Shown piece by piece: positions 48,701-61,384 of a stretch of 64,000 nucleotides of DNA (its first letter is position 1; every line of letters starts with the position of its first letter). Both the position numbers and the translations under genes were made by a program. This DNA comes from Scleropages formosus (lineage: Eukaryota; Chordata; Actinopteri; Osteoglossiformes; Osteoglossidae), in the NCBI RefSeq assembly GCF_900964775.1, contig NC_041826.1:19180112-19244111 (forward strand), given 5' to 3'. The notes below the pieces were generated by a model that had not been told where the DNA came from, did no database searches, and was given only the letters and a program-made list of their open reading frames with translations.

Positions 48701-51700
48701 TTTTTTAGCATCAGCCAAGAAGTTCTAGGGGCAGTTATGGCCACAGAGGTCTTCTTTTTCCTGTTAAGAATAAAGACTGTCCAGAACCGTGACAGATTTT
48801 TGGAATTCCCTTTGTTTGGGATGAGCCCCTCTGCAGTTCTCCTGCTGTCTGGCATCTTTATCCCGTTTCCACCGCATCACCCCTTCCAGAGCCTTAATGT
48901 GAGCAAAGTTCAGTTCTTATATATCTGCAATGGAATCTCTTCTTACCCCGGAGCTGATCCTCTTCTAAATTTATAAATTACAGTAATATCCAGGTTCACT
49001 TTAATGGAGTTTTCAGCTTTTTCCAGACAAGATATGTACAGAAAGGAAATACTGTTTCAGACCCAAGAACAAATATGTATGTGCTTAGTATGGCAGTGTC
49101 ATAAGAGACTAAGTCGGTCACCTGGAAAATGTGTATAATATGTGAGGCTTTCCCTGCAGTGTGTTTCACAGAATTATCAGCAGTTATGGTCCAGAAGTTC
49201 TTGCTTGCAGTAGATGTGCAGAATAGATGACTTGTGCTCGTGATTTGGAAAAATGTGCCAAAATTTCTCATTTTTATCTTTTGAGCTCATATCAGTTTTA
49301 ATTTAATATTGTTGCCCATGATATTAATCCAACCATAATTACTCACAGTTACTCACTTTCTTTAACCGCTTGTCATGCTACTCATGGCAGTCTGGAAGCC
49401 ACACTGGAAGTAAGGGTGCGAGGCTATGTAAGGTACACCCTGGACGGGATGCCAGCGTGTTTGTATGTTTACCTTAGAGGGCAGCTGGTTATGTAGTGGT
49501 TCTTGCTGCTGCCTTTGGATCTGAAGGTAGTTGGTTCAAATCTCATCTACTGTTGTAATACCCTCAAAGGGCTTAACTTAAATTGCTCCAGTGAAAATTA
49601 TGTGAAAAATTACTCCAAATGGGTAAGTAGTTGTAGGTATCTTAGCATTGTAAGTTTCTCTGGGGAAAAGTGTCATCTACATGGGATAAATGCCTAATGT
49701 TGTTAATTAATTCACTCTGTATTAACCTCAATTCAAAGAAATGTTGGCATGAACATTCCAGAAAAGTTAGGATATTTAAACTGAAAACAAATTATGCCTG
49801 GAGTGGGTTAAAGGTGGTTAGTAAACCAACTTTCGATGTTATGGTACAGTTTACACTGAGTTCATAACTACGGTTTTGTACCACTCTTAGGACACAGCAG
49901 ACACTGCAACAGTTCAATACGGCATGATGTTTCATGGCCAGTGACTGAGTATACAGTATATACTGTGCAAGACTGATTTACTGTATGCGCTTACTGTTGG
50001 AAATTGATTTGAAAATATCGTCTACTTGCTGGACTGGTTCAGCAGCTCCGGCAAACAGAAAACTTTGATGTTCCATTTGATGTTCCCCTGGTAACCTTCG
50101 TCGTGCTGAAACTGGACCATTCGCTCAGCAGGCGCGCCACTCTAGAAAACAAAACACGCAAAATGAAATTTGAACGGGAACAATAAAGTTTGCGAGGACA
50201 GAGAAGCGGCGGGGTTCTCAGCTGAACAGACCGAGGCGGGAGACCCCCCGCGGTGGAAGTGGGTAGGAGTTCAGGAGTTCAGGTCTGGACACGTCTCCCT
50301 GGACACACAGCTGCGGCTGAGGAACTGGGGGAGCACTGCTGGGGACACTTTTGGCACTGGAGCACTGCACCTCAGCTGGAAGGAGCACATGTTCCAAGGC
50401 CAAGCCAAATTCCCACTTTTTTTTTCTTCCACATTGATCTTTTTGGCTTTTGACAGCTGGCCTCCTGTGATTGCGTGGGGGACTGATCCGGATGGATTCC
50501 TTACGAAATGGGTTTATTGGATTCTTGGGCTAAGTTGCATTTGTTTTGAAGGAACCATCGCAACCATCATCACTGGAAGCTGTGCGCTGCATGGGGAGCA
50601 GGGGAGGTTTTACGTGGAACGGTCGTCAGGTTTAATAAGGATTTTAAGAACACGTTTGCTTACAATGGCTCTTGTTTGTTTTTCCAGTGTGACCCGTTTA
50701 AAAGTTTTTCAGACAAATGGAAAGACCGATTAAGCAAAACGGTCACCTGACCGAAAACGGAAAGGGAGAGATGTTGCCCGGTGTCTTGCCGAATACCCCA
50801 CAGAGTGCTTTGCAGTGTTTCTAATAGTGCGATGGAGTAACTCACCGTACCGTGAATTCCGGTATTTCTAACATAGCTCCTCGTGCTGAGTCCTATGGTA
50901 TTTTTATCAGAATTCCCTAATGACACGTGTTAGTGTTCCCTGCAGACTGCTTTATTGTGACACTTCCAGAACAGTACTCTACATAGTACCCTGTTGTTTC
51001 TGGACAGAGCTCAGCAGACAATGGTTAACGCAGTAAACCGGCTGCTACTTGATAACTAATTATCAGGATAAAACCAGACTGATAACTGACTTCATCACAG
51101 AACTACTCAAGCCCTGATTAGAACAGAAAGGGGGGAGAATGATGACGTTTGAGGAAGAAGCAGTTCGGCGAAGTCGCCTCGTTTATTCGACTTCACGCAT
51201 TCTCATTTGCAGCCGTTGTACTATTTCAGCTCAGTTTTTCTCTTAATTTGAAAACAAGTTTTATTACAGAAGAAGAAATGGCTGTGACTGAATACATAAA
51301 TCAGAACATGACAGTATTAATTAGAATTTAGTATTTGTTGTCAGTATGGTCTTTATTTTGAATACATGGGGTATATTTTACATATTTAAAATTTTTTATT
51401 TTTTTTGCTTCTCTGGATTTTTGTCATTTAAAATCACGGAGAAAACAAAAAACAGACATGACAGCTGCAAAAATCGAAATCAGGAATGCCCACCACACTA
51501 TCCGGAAGAGCCACTCAGTACCAGAAAAGGGAACTTTATAAAAGATAAATTTGATAAATGATACTGGCAGCAGTGTTTGAAATGCAGCCCTATTGCGGAT
51601 GTAAACTTGATTTGTTGTTTCTGAGATTTTGAAACACTGTGTGTCTGTGTTTCGTAACGTGCTGTCCTGCGAAGAAGGCAAAGTTTTTGTTCTCTCCCCC

Positions 51701-53196
51701 CTGCAGGAGGCGTCATGCGCATATGTGCTGATGGTGACAGCGGTGTACTGGGTGTCAGAGGCCGTGCCCCTGGGAGCCGCTGCACTCGTACCCGCGTTCC
51801 TCTACCCACTGTTTGGGGTTCTCAAGTCCAGCGAGGTGAGCTGACTGTACCCTTACCGCTCTTTGCATCTTGAATATAGTACATTACCTTTACTGTCATC
51901 TGTTCGCATGAAACACTGTATCCTCAAAGTGACAAAACACACATAAGTGCAAACTTTATACTCGTCCACATTCACGCAGTTGAATGTTTTACAGCACGGC
52001 AGCTTTCAGCAGTACAGAACTTACTTTTTCTTGGAATTTCAGTCATAACTTTTCTGCCATTTTTCTTCTCATCAAAACACAAATGAATATTTACAGTAAA
52101 ATAGGTCAGGGCCAAGGTGATTAGGAGTAGTGCATAGGGCACGCTCTGTCTAAGGGGTATAATCAAACCCAAATATGCCATGTTTCAGTTTGCATAAGTT
52201 ACTTGAATCGTATGATATAGATTATTTGTGATTTACAAAAATGAATATTTTGTTCTTTGATATGACTGATTTCCTTTGTTTTGAGCGCATGGCAAAGGCT
52301 GAATTATAATTCAGGATTATGAGTCTGGTGTTTTTTACACAAAGCTCTGAGGACACAATTGTACTAATATCCCAGAACTGGCAAGAGGTTTAGCTCCCTG
52401 TGAGGTTTGATATGTACAGTGTCAAATACTTTAATCCACTAAATCCAACTTCGGTATTACACTGATGATTTTGTTGAGAGACAAAGCAAAACTGGATTCA
52501 AACTGGATTATAAGGAACATAGTACTTTTTAGACTAAGGATACATAGATGGTGCAGTGATGATAATGTACGTAATGAAGTACTTGCAGTGACTGCCTTGC
52601 ACTGGAAAGACCCAGGTTTGAATCCCACCTCTTGCTGTAGTACCCTTGATCAAGGGTACTTTCCCTGAATTGCTGCAGTAAAATTTACCCAGCTGAATGA
52701 ACGGGTAAATCTTTCTAAGTATCTTAAAATGCAAACCTAACATTGTAAGCTGATTTGCAGAAAAGTGTCAGCTAAATAAATAATGTTTTAACTTGTACCC
52801 TTCGTCACAATGAGTTTTGTGTCTAGAAAAATGTACACCTATGCACTTTTTTGCACGCATACATGTCATTTCATACAATCGTCAACATTAAACAGGTCAG
52901 GCAAGGTCCAGGCGCATAGTTTTTCTGAACAACCCCCCCCCTCCGACTTACCCAGCAACTTTACAGTTTTAATTAAAGTGTTAAGCCTTCAGAGGTTTAC
53001 TGTTGCGATTCAACTCCCTTCATCACGGTGGCCCATAAGCAGAAGAGATCAGGTGATGTGGTACAACCAGTTGCACAGAAGGGAAACGCTGAAATGAATT
53101 TCGTGTGCTGTGTAATCCCCACTGTGTCCTCCGGCTACTGTGGATGCCCCCCCAAGCCATGCTGGCAAGTTTGACGTGGTGCCTGAATGGTTTTTA

Positions 53197-53258
<62 letters not shown>

Positions 53259-56200
53259 CGTGATTGAGAATGTGGATCCTTCTATCTGGTGTCAATGAGT
53301 TTATACAGGGACCTCAGTTCATCCGTCCCATCCTCACTGCCAAGGGGGTGACAGGCACGGGGGGGTCACTGGGGCAATATTAGATAATCACCATGGTCAT
53401 GCTTGGCTCTGTAGGCTATAAAAATCAAAACAATACTGGTGTTGTTTCCCTGATTTACCCCAATGAGTATCTGCCTTAGGCTACGTCTACTAGATACGCA
53501 GTATTTGTACCAATTGTAAAATATCTGGTTAAGACAACAGCGTCCCAGAAGTTCCGAAACCAGTTTAAATCAGATCTTCAGGACTAAATGTGAACCAAGG
53601 CATTAATAAAACTAGTTCTCTATGCTGCAGTACAGTTTTATCTGCTGCCAGATTTGTTCTTCTGGCTGTGTCCGTTTCTTTGCCACACCAACGGATGAGA
53701 CTTGGTTTGTGATGCTGAGCTGAGAAATTCCCGAGCGCAAAAGTACAACATCATAACACCCCACACACACACACAAAAACTCAACTGGCCGGTGGTGACT
53801 GGACCCAGCGTGCCGACATGGTTTGGCTTTACCTGGTTCCGTGGGCAACGTAGAGCTGGGACTCACAGCCAACAGGTGTCCACAGTGTTATACAGTATTA
53901 TCGATTAAACCAATTGACTGCTACAGAATCCAGATATTATGTTATTGTTGTGCTTTAATACTTAAATATCTTAAAATATATATTATGAAAATTATCAGCA
54001 GTATGACCAGCACAAAGCTCCTAATGTTCTGTGATTGTGTCTAAAAACCTTCTTCTACCCATAAATATGGGCACTGTTTGTTTTTCTACATATTTTAGCT
54101 GGATTGCTGTGGTTCTGCTGAATGGATCTTATTAATGGTTAATGGGTGTTACTGCACCCATCATTCGGGCACTGGAACCAAGCAGAATTTCCGCTGCCGC
54201 CCTTGGCTGTATCACACACTGTGGCACATCTCTGAGTCACATGATTTTACCCCAGAGAAAGAATGAAGCATTTTTGTGGATGGGGAAAGAAAGAGAAGTT
54301 TTCGATTGAACTGGTTCATTTGAAGCAAGTATCTTTTCGTAGTGTTCAGAATGAGCTCTCTGACTTCCCAGTACCATTAGTCTGAAACAATATAACAAAG
54401 TAAACAAATCGTTTTGGTGCGATCGCTAAGAGAAGATACATTAAAAAATAATCATATATAATGGTTACCCAAGGCCAGAAACTAACCATTTATCTGCATA
54501 TTTCAAAGATTTCAGTATATTGAAGTAGATATAATTTTTTGTTGTGCGTAATCCAAATCTTAATTTGGTATAACAATAAATGCAAGCCTCTGGGTACATA
54601 AAGGTCAAATAAAAATGAGCAAAGTCAGAAAACGAGCACAAGTTGTGACCAATTAAGTGATTTTCGGGGATTGTGTGTATTCCTGTTCCGCTGCAGGTGG
54701 CCGCAGAGTACTGCAAGGACACCACGCTGCTTCTCATGGGGGTCATCTGCCTGGCCGCATCAATTGAGAAGTGGAACCTGCACAAGCGCATCGCCCTGCG
54801 TATGGTCATGATCGCTGGGGCAAAGCCTGGCATGTCAGTAAAGAAGGAAAAACACACACACACACACACACACACAAGAATACATACACAGTCTCCTTTA
54901 CTAGTCTTCGACTTATGATTTACAGAGGGGTAAAAGTACAGCCTTGTGCTGACCTGATGTGCCCAAAAAGACAGACAGATTCTAATGTTTGTAGACATTT
55001 GCTTTATGTGGCCAAAAACATTTATACAATAGTTGTAAATCTGTCTAATGAAGACATTTTTGACTTTCTCTGGCTGATTAAATTCTCGGAATCTGGCCTG
55101 TTTTGTCCCTCCACCACTGCCTGTGTTTCCCCTTTGCAGGCTGGTTCTGGGTTTCATGTGTTGCACCGTCTTCCTCTCCATGTGGCTGAGCAACACCTCC
55201 ACCACTGCCATGGTGATGCCCATCGCAGAGGCCGTGCTCCAGCAGCTCATCAGTACCGGAGTGGCTGACGCCCAGGAGGACTATGACAACATCGAGAGCC
55301 CCGAGGAAGACAGCGGTAGTGTCACGTCCCCATGCCGAGCCCAACCTGCCAGTCAACATGCCAATACACTGTCTAATATGGTTAAACTGAAATTCTCAGT
55401 TCCTGACTTTAAAGTAGCACAGAGCTGGCCAATGTTTCAAAAAGAGAAGATCCTCTGGAAATAAGTGATTAGAGTCCACAACTGAAACAAAAATGTAAAA
55501 GGGCACCTACTGTGGGCTGTTTTAGGCAAATGATGCCGAAAACTAAATTAACTGGGGCAGAAATGTTCCAAAGGTACTTTTTTGACCAGTGGTCCCCGAA
55601 ACACCTGAATTGATTTGTCTAGATAGTTTAAAGTGATAAAAATATCATCTTTGCAGATAAAGAAGAAAATCTGGACAAAAATCAGCTTGAGCTTCTGTAC
55701 CGCAGAGAAAGGTAAGGTGCACTGAAACATGTACATGTACAATAACCTTTTAATATTTCAAAATATCATGTTTCAAATAAAAAATTTTTAGTTGCTTTAA
55801 ATATCCATACATCATCATCACGCCCATCATATTCAGGACATGAATTTCTAGGTACTGTTATGGACATCTGACTGAGTTTTACTTGTGTTCCTGCAGCTAC
55901 CTGAAGAAAGAGCTCAGCACCTTGGGAGAGGTGTGTATCCAGCATCTAAAAGATGGAGAAGTTGGGTGATGCTCGCTGACCCATCAGCCATTGCAAAAGA
56001 AGAATGCCCGTAGACTGTAAGAGTGGGCTCCATCACTGTTCTGGTTCTCATTGTTCTCTGGCCTCATTCCACAGGACTCCAATGGCCTGGCACTGAAGCT
56101 CAGTGGCAGCCAGGAGGTCCTAAAAGAGAATAACGGATATCTACCACAGGTGAGCATGAGGTTGCGCAAAGATAACTGATCAGGTTTTTTCTCCTCTTGG

Positions 56201-57929
56201 TCAGTGACGCTGAATCCATATTGCCTGCTTCTTATATAAATACAGACAGCTGTCACCATCCCAGAGCCAGAGAAACCCCTGGACCGCAAAGACTCACCAT
56301 ACCCAACCAAGCGGGACCACATGATCTGCAAGTGCCTGTCTCTCAGCATCACCTATGCTGCCACCATTGGGGGTCTAATCACTATCACTGGCACTTCTAC
56401 CAACCTCATCTTTGCTGAGCACTTCAACAGGTAGGGACTTTACCTCAACATACGGTGTCCAGCACAACAAACCTGCTTCTTTGTTGCCTCAAGAGGTTTG
56501 ATGCTTCAGATCAACTTTTCAGAGCTCATCCTTGATGTCAAGAGGATGACCTATTCTGATTTAATAAGGACTGAATCTTGGTTCTTCTTTAGTGATTCCT
56601 TCATTAATGGTCTACACCTCTTCAAATGTGTGCAACAACAAAAACAACACTGAAGAACCGTTTTTCTGATGCCAGGAGGGACTTATTGGCCTAGTTTTGA
56701 ACTTTTCCGGCCTGTTTTTTCAGCTGACAGGATTTGGTTTGTGTTTATCAAATCTCTGTTTATCCCAGATGATCGGTGCTGGCTAAGGGCAAGATATTTG
56801 CTGGCTCGTGTTTTTTCATGAAAGTCAGCCTGCACATTTTGATCATTTTGATTTATCATCAGTCATTGAGCACGTTACGTCAGTTCCTGAAGTCTGACAC
56901 GATAAACCCTTTGGATCAATGAGCGATTGCACTTCCTTCTTTGAATTCTTGGAGCTGTTGTCAAGGGAAATCTTATCATAGCCCAGCTTTCTCTAACCAT
57001 CTGCTTTCTTTGATGTGGATTCATGGACCTCTGTAACCTTCTTCTTCTCTTTTATTGCAGTCGTTACCCTGATGCAAAAGTGATCAACTTTGGTACCTGG
57101 TTCATCTTCAGCCTGCCCATCTCCATCATCATGCTAATTCTGACCTGGGTGTGGCTCCACTTCCTCTTCTTGGGCTGCAAGTAAGTTTGTCCTACGTACA
57201 GCAGCAGGCCAGGAGCAGACACCTATCTCTCAGATGTGGCTTGGAAAGCGACTTTAAACTCACTTAAACATTTCTCTACCTACAACCTTCTTCTGCACTT
57301 CAGTTTCAAGGAGACGTGTTCCCTTAGCAAAAAGCGAAAGACCCGGAGAGAAGAGCTGTCCGAGAGGCGCATTCAGAAGGAGTACTCAAAGTTGGGCCCT
57401 ATCAGGTAGAGCAAGTGGCAGAATGGGGAGTGTAACCAGGAGCCCAGTCACATTGTCCATGTAACCCAACATGTGCTACCGCTTCAACCTTTGTCGTGCT
57501 TTTCCCTGTTGTGCAGCTACCCCGAGATTGTGACAGGCATCTTCTTCATCCTCATGACCCTACTCTGGTTCACCCGAGAGCCAGGCTTCGTACCAGGGTG
57601 GACCTCACTGTTTGAGAAGTACGTTAAGCCAGCACCGAGCTCACAAAACCAGGGCTTATTGCTGTGGGTTCCAGGAACAATTATGAAGGGGTAGTCTTTC
57701 TTGGAGGCAGACACTGTCTTCTTCAGTATACAGCAGTCAGGTATCTGTGGAATGAAATTTTTGCAGGAAGGGCTACCGGACCGATGCCACCATCTCAGTC
57801 CTGCTTGGCTTCCTGCTGTTCCTCATTCCAGCGCGGAAGCCCTGGCCATCAGCGTTTTCTGACAGGAGCAAAGGTCAGGTATCTCACACACCTCTAGCAA
57901 GCAGCAGATCAACTCCATATTTAAACTTT

Positions 57930-57971
<42 letters not shown>

Positions 57972-59512
57972 GTGGGGTCATGGTAAGCCGGAGCCTAACC
58001 TGACTACACAGGGTGCAAGGCTGGAGGGGGAGGGGACACACCCAGGATGGGACACCAGTCCTTCACAGGGAACCCCAAGTGGGCCTCAAACCCATGACCC
58101 ACCAGAGAACAGGACCCAGCCAAGCCCGCTGCACCACCGCGCACCCAAACTTTAAACAATAAAATACAAAATTAAGATGTTTTCTGCACAATGCTGGTGG
58201 AATACTTCTGGAAACTGAATCACTCTATAACTCAAAAACACTGACTAGTTTTACTATGCGTCCTGTCTCAGTGCTGCCTTCTGCTGGGTTTGCTCAGTAA
58301 CTCTAGCTGTCCTTCCGTTAATGCAGAAAAGAACTCTGAGAAGGACAGCAATCCTGACCCCTTGGCCCCCATGATCACATGGAAAGACTTCCAGAGTTTG
58401 ATGCCCTGGGAGATTGTCATCCTAGTAGGTGGGGGCTACGCCCTAGCAGCTGGCTGCAAGGTGAGAGCGAAGGCTCTAGTTTTACCTTTTTTACCTAATA
58501 TTGAAACATCCACTGTGGACACATTACTGAGTTTTTTGACACATTACTGAGTTTTTTCTATGAATAAATGCTAACACAGGTTCCAGTGCATTTACTCCAA
58601 CAATCACCTCATGGAAAGTCCTCAGAAGAGTAACAAAATTCTTCACCTCTTCGCACGCAGGTGTCAGGACTGTCGGTGTGGATCGGACGGCAGCTAGAGC
58701 CTATGAACGGCCTACCCCCCTGGGCAGTCACCCTGCTGGCCTGCCTGCTGGTCTCCACGGTCACAGAATTTGCCAGCAACCCCGCCACACTCACAGTCTT
58801 CCTGCCCATCCTGTCCACACTGGTAGGAAGCCACAGAGGCCACCAGCTTGCCGCAAATGCATGTGTGACAATAAATTTTATACATAATACTTTGTTATGC
58901 CTTCTTACAGTGCCCCAATGTAAAAATCACTGCTCTACCATTATGACAACATTGACCATGTTCATAGCCAGGTTCTGAAATCACTGATGTTCCAAAAGCA
59001 CAATCCATAGCAGTTGGTCAGCGTGACTCTTCATGATGCTCTGTAATGTAGCCCATATTCTCTCTCTCTGCCAGTCAGAAACTCTGCAAATAAACCCCCT
59101 CCACACCCTGATTCCCTGCACCATGTGTGTGTCATTTGGGGTCATGCTGCCAGTGGGAAACCCCCCAAATGCCATTGTCTTCAGCTACGGGCACGTTCAG
59201 ATCAGCGACATGGTGAGTAAATAGATATGACACCTGAAAAACTCTAACAACAGATATTTTTCCAATTAGCACTCATCTAACATCACCCATTTTGTGCGCT
59301 GCTGGTTTATTACGTTGTCTTCAATGCAGGCGATCACCCCGCGACTTTCGATTTCTGTTTCTCGTGCTTTTCAGGTGAAGGCGGGTTTCGGGGTGAACCT
59401 GATCGGAGTCATGGTAGTGATGCTCGCCATCATGACGTGGGGCGTCCCCCTCTTCCAGCTCACCGAGTTTCCGGACTGGGCGATTGTCAGAAACGTTACC
59501 GACAGCTTATAG
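45753..59512 (+). CDS. slc13a4: Sodium/sulfate cotransporter SLC13A4 (SUT-1)
   Basis: A plasma-membrane Na+-coupled sulfate transporter of the SLC13/DASS family. Exons: 45753-45851, 51707-51835, 54697-54833, 55140-55315, 55657-55711, 55897-55930, 56075-56149, 56246-56430, 57061-57180, 57304-57405, 57517-57618, 57767-57873, 58327-58460, 58661-58822, 59075-59212, 59375-59512. They total 1893 nt, giving 630 aa (human about 626), with all phases closed. Hallmarks: MDLVKKLWSARKLILVV start, VYWVSEAVPLGAAALVPAFL, EKWNLHKRIALRM, the SNTSTTAMVMPI motif (exon 4), the paired ASNPATLTVFLPI motif (exon 14), the family signature MLPVGNPPNAIVFSYGH (exon 15), and the glycosylatable end NVTDSL. SLC13A4 fits better than A1, A2, A3 or A5 over its whole length. 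The cytoplasmic loop (about residues 165-265) is the most divergent part and includes exons of 55, 34 and 75 nt. In-frame ATGs at 45681 and 45732 could add up to 24 residues; 45753 matches human. AATAAA lies at 59731. Confidence 0.97.
45945..46095 (+). repeat. SINE (family C)
   Basis: Plus copy just after slc13a4 exon 1: GGTTCGAATCCCACTCCTGC (B box), GTGTAAGTGGGTAAATGATC and GGGCAAAGACAGCTAAATAA. Confidence 0.65.
46855..47000 (-). repeat. SINE-B fragment, minus, tentative
   Basis: GGAGGAAACCAGAGCACCTG is the reverse complement of the SINE-B body (CAGGTGCTCTGGTTTCCTCC in related copies), followed by a degenerate head. It lies in slc13a4 intron 1. Confidence 0.5.
48106..49275 (-). pseudogene. 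Possible decayed coding sequence, unknown origin
   Basis: In slc13a4 intron 1 the minus strand shows runs of protein-like sequence in more than one frame, such as HLKAKGGLIKWTEVLVKVNK, MKTLRNVLIVLTCEELL and HYRQLCNKIAETVTNSM, with in-frame breaks. The runs follow one another in the same direction over about 1.1 kb, which suggests an old retrocopy or a mobile-element ORF. I do not recognise the protein, and chance frames remain possible. No poly(A) tail or flanking repeat was identified. Confidence 0.3.
49360..49460 (-). repeat. SINE-B 3' fragment, minus
   Basis: Reads ACCGCTTGTCATGCTACTCA, TGGAAGCCACACTGG and ACACCCTGGACGGGATGCCA, the reverse complement of the SINE-B 3' body. It lies in slc13a4 intron 1. 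Confidence 0.5.
49480..49690 (+). repeat. SINE (family C)
   Basis: Plus copy in slc13a4 intron 1: head GGCAGCTGGTTATGTAGTGG, GGTTCAAATCTC, CCAAATGGGTAAGTAGTTGT and the tail CTGGGGAAAAGTGTCATCTA. Confidence 0.7.
50022..50141 (-). other. Candidate minus-strand terminal exon, unproven
   Basis: An acceptor-like TTTTGTTTTCTAG on the minus strand is followed by exactly 40 codons: SGAPAERMVQFQHDEGYQGN, then IKWNIKVFCLPELLNQSSK and a stop. The pyrimidine tract and protein-like composition suggest the last exon of an antisense gene within slc13a4 intron 1. No upstream partner exon was found and the peptide is not recognised, so this may be chance. Confidence 0.2.
52550..52790 (+). repeat. SINE (family C)
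   Basis: Plus copy in slc13a4 intron 2: AGGTTTGAATCCCACCTCTT, TGTAGTACCCTTGATCAAGG, AAATTTACCCAGCTGAATGA and the tail GCAGAAAAGTGTCAGCTAAA. Confidence 0.75.
53199..53256 (+). repeat. TG dinucleotide microsatellite
   Basis: About 29 uninterrupted TG units in slc13a4 intron 2, with no SINE body attached, unlike the TG tails of SINE-A copies. Confidence 0.95.
57935..58146 (-). repeat. SINE-A copy with exact TSD, in slc13a4 intron 12
   Basis: Minus-oriented SINE-A beginning with a CA run and containing GGAGCCTAACCTGACTACAC, GGGACACCAGTCCTTCACAG and a head near 58140. AAACTTTAAAC is exact on both sides (57924-57934, 58147-58157). Confidence 0.9.
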
Positions 59513-60450
59513 CCACAAGCGGACGACCGAACACGGACGGGAAATGGAGTTTGTAACCCGAATGCAGATCTCAGCGCAGAGGGGACGGAGGCAGCATCTC
59601 CCACAGAGGACTCCATAATTAACAGGACTGGCAATGCTCAAAACCTGAAAACGCTTTCAGTCGTCACGTTGGCAGATTGATCAGGCCTGACGAGTGGCAG
59701 GATGGGAATGGAGAATAGAGGAGAACAGGGAATAAAGAAAGCAGAAGGGGGACACTAATTTGCTCAGAATTGCGCTGCAGGGTCACACAGGAAATGCTTA
59801 CAGATGATTTGTACCTCTTGGTGTCTTCTTTTGCCAGAAAATAGTTTGCATCAGTTCATGTTTAACTTGTTGAAATCATGTGCCATAGGTAACCACACCC
59901 CGATCAGCAACATAAACTTCTTATATATTGTCAGCTTAGCATGACCAGTAGAAGAGTAGCTGGAGTGTCTTTTATATTTCATTTCATCCACTGGAAATTG
60001 TGCACCCAAACAGTACGGCTTTCACGCAGTTCCTCTTTTTTTGTCAAGAGAAGTATTAAATATATATTTCAATATGATATCAGACCACAACTAAGATACC
60101 CTTTTAATCATTCATGATTTTAAGTGCATACATAAGTTCATACCCAAGGTACAAAATGGGTTACCAGGCGTACCTGTAATTCTCCCATGTTTGTGGCATG
60201 TATATAGCTGCTTAAGATTGTCTTGAAACATTTTTACTCAGAATTAACTGAGATCTTTTGTACTTGTTCACGATATCAACAAATATATAGGAGAAAAAAA
60301 GAGAAATGTTTTAAATTTATTCAGCAGGGGTATTTTTCACCCTGCACAGGAGCGCAGATACTACAAGGCCTTTCCCTTTTTTATGTGTCAGCTTTCGCCT
60401 CTAAAAATCACAATAACCCACGATGCGCACTTAGCGGCACAAAAATGACT
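59513..60450 (+). other. slc13a4: slc13a4 3' UTR and downstream AT-rich DNA
   Basis: Follows the TAG at 59510-59512. AATAAA at 59731-59736 is the nearest poly(A) signal; later AT-rich DNA offers others. No other gene is seen. Confidence 0.5.
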
Positions 60451-60816
60451 TAATGAAGGCACATTGGTTTAAACACTGACACTAATAAATGAGGACAAGG
60501 CATATTTTGGGTCTCAGTCTTCATCTTTATTACTTTGACCTCAGGCTCATGGCATATAATTTTCCAAAAACGGAGGATGACGCGATCAACGAGGGAGGCT
60601 TGGAAACGCAGCTTTACACCTGGCAGCATGAGGAAACGTTTGTAAAACGGGACAGATGCTGAGGGGAAAAAAGTGAGGCCAGTCACTCCTAGGACACTGA
60701 ATTGTGGTGCGGGCACATCGAGTTCTTCCAACCGTCCCTGAAACATTTTCTAACGGTGCACGCGACCCCAGCCTCGCGCTCCGCACCGCCACCGGTTCGC
60801 TGCCCGAATTCGGATA

Positions 60817-60837
60817 TGACGTCAGCAATTGCGTCAC
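60817..60837. promoter_or_regulatory. CRE pair in a CpG-containing patch
   Basis: A perfect palindromic CRE (TGACGTCA, 60817-60824) is followed by the CRE-like TTGCGTCAC at 60829-60837, in a locally CpG-rich stretch (about 60740-60960). This looks like a housekeeping-type promoter, but no supported gene starts beside it. It could serve the aldo-keto reductase gene 2.4 kb downstream through a noncoding exon, or an unrecognised short minus-strand gene. Confidence 0.35.
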
Positions 60838-61384
60838 TAGCAAACGGCGCTTCTTCGGTGAGGCGGTAGTTGCGGAGAGTGGTTGTAGTTTGGCTTGGGT
60901 AAAAAGTTCGAGGTTTCAAATGTAGCGCTGTGTAAAATACACGCGAAATGCGCTTTCACCGGTGACGAGCGAAAAAATAAACACTTACTTGTGCTTACTT
61001 TGGAGTTCTTCCTACGTTTGAGCTAACCGTGAGGTTTCCAGAAAGTGTTTTTGCTACTTCTCCCTCCTGACTGCTGCTCACTCACTGACATGATTCGCCT
61101 CAAATGCACATTTGGACCGTCTCTGTGGACGATATTATATTATAAGTGCCAGTATTATAAGTGCCATTGTCCGAACCAGTTTAGCAATACTGTAAGTCAT
61201 CATCAAAAATTAAATTGGTGGTTAACTTTAGGTAAGTTTTGCATTTGACATTCAACAAAAACAATAAATGTTCCAGAAGGTTCTCCAGATCAGTGCCCGA
61301 CCGAAATCTCTGCCCAGTTTTACAGTTGGCTAGAATAGAATAGAGAAGGACACGCTGTAATGTTTCCGTCTGAAAAGTGGGTCA

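Noticed and set aside
50170-50733. 187-codon plus-strand frame in slc13a4 intron 1
   Set aside because: There is no ATG at the start of the frame, no recognised domain and no splice partner. It lacks the conservation expected of a real exon.
54465-55250. 261-codon minus-strand frame
   Set aside because: It is antisense to slc13a4 exons 3 and 4 and crosses a CA microsatellite, so it is a shadow of the transporter exons.
6815-58146. tRNA-like A and B boxes at many sites
   Set aside because: Each belongs to a SINE head followed by a SINE body and TG or LINE-like tail; none folds as a complete tRNA gene by eye.
60450-60746. 98-codon minus-strand frame near the CRE patch
   Set aside because: It is promoter-proximal and begins with an ATG, but the product is unrecognised and composition is not clearly protein-like, so it is not called as a gene.
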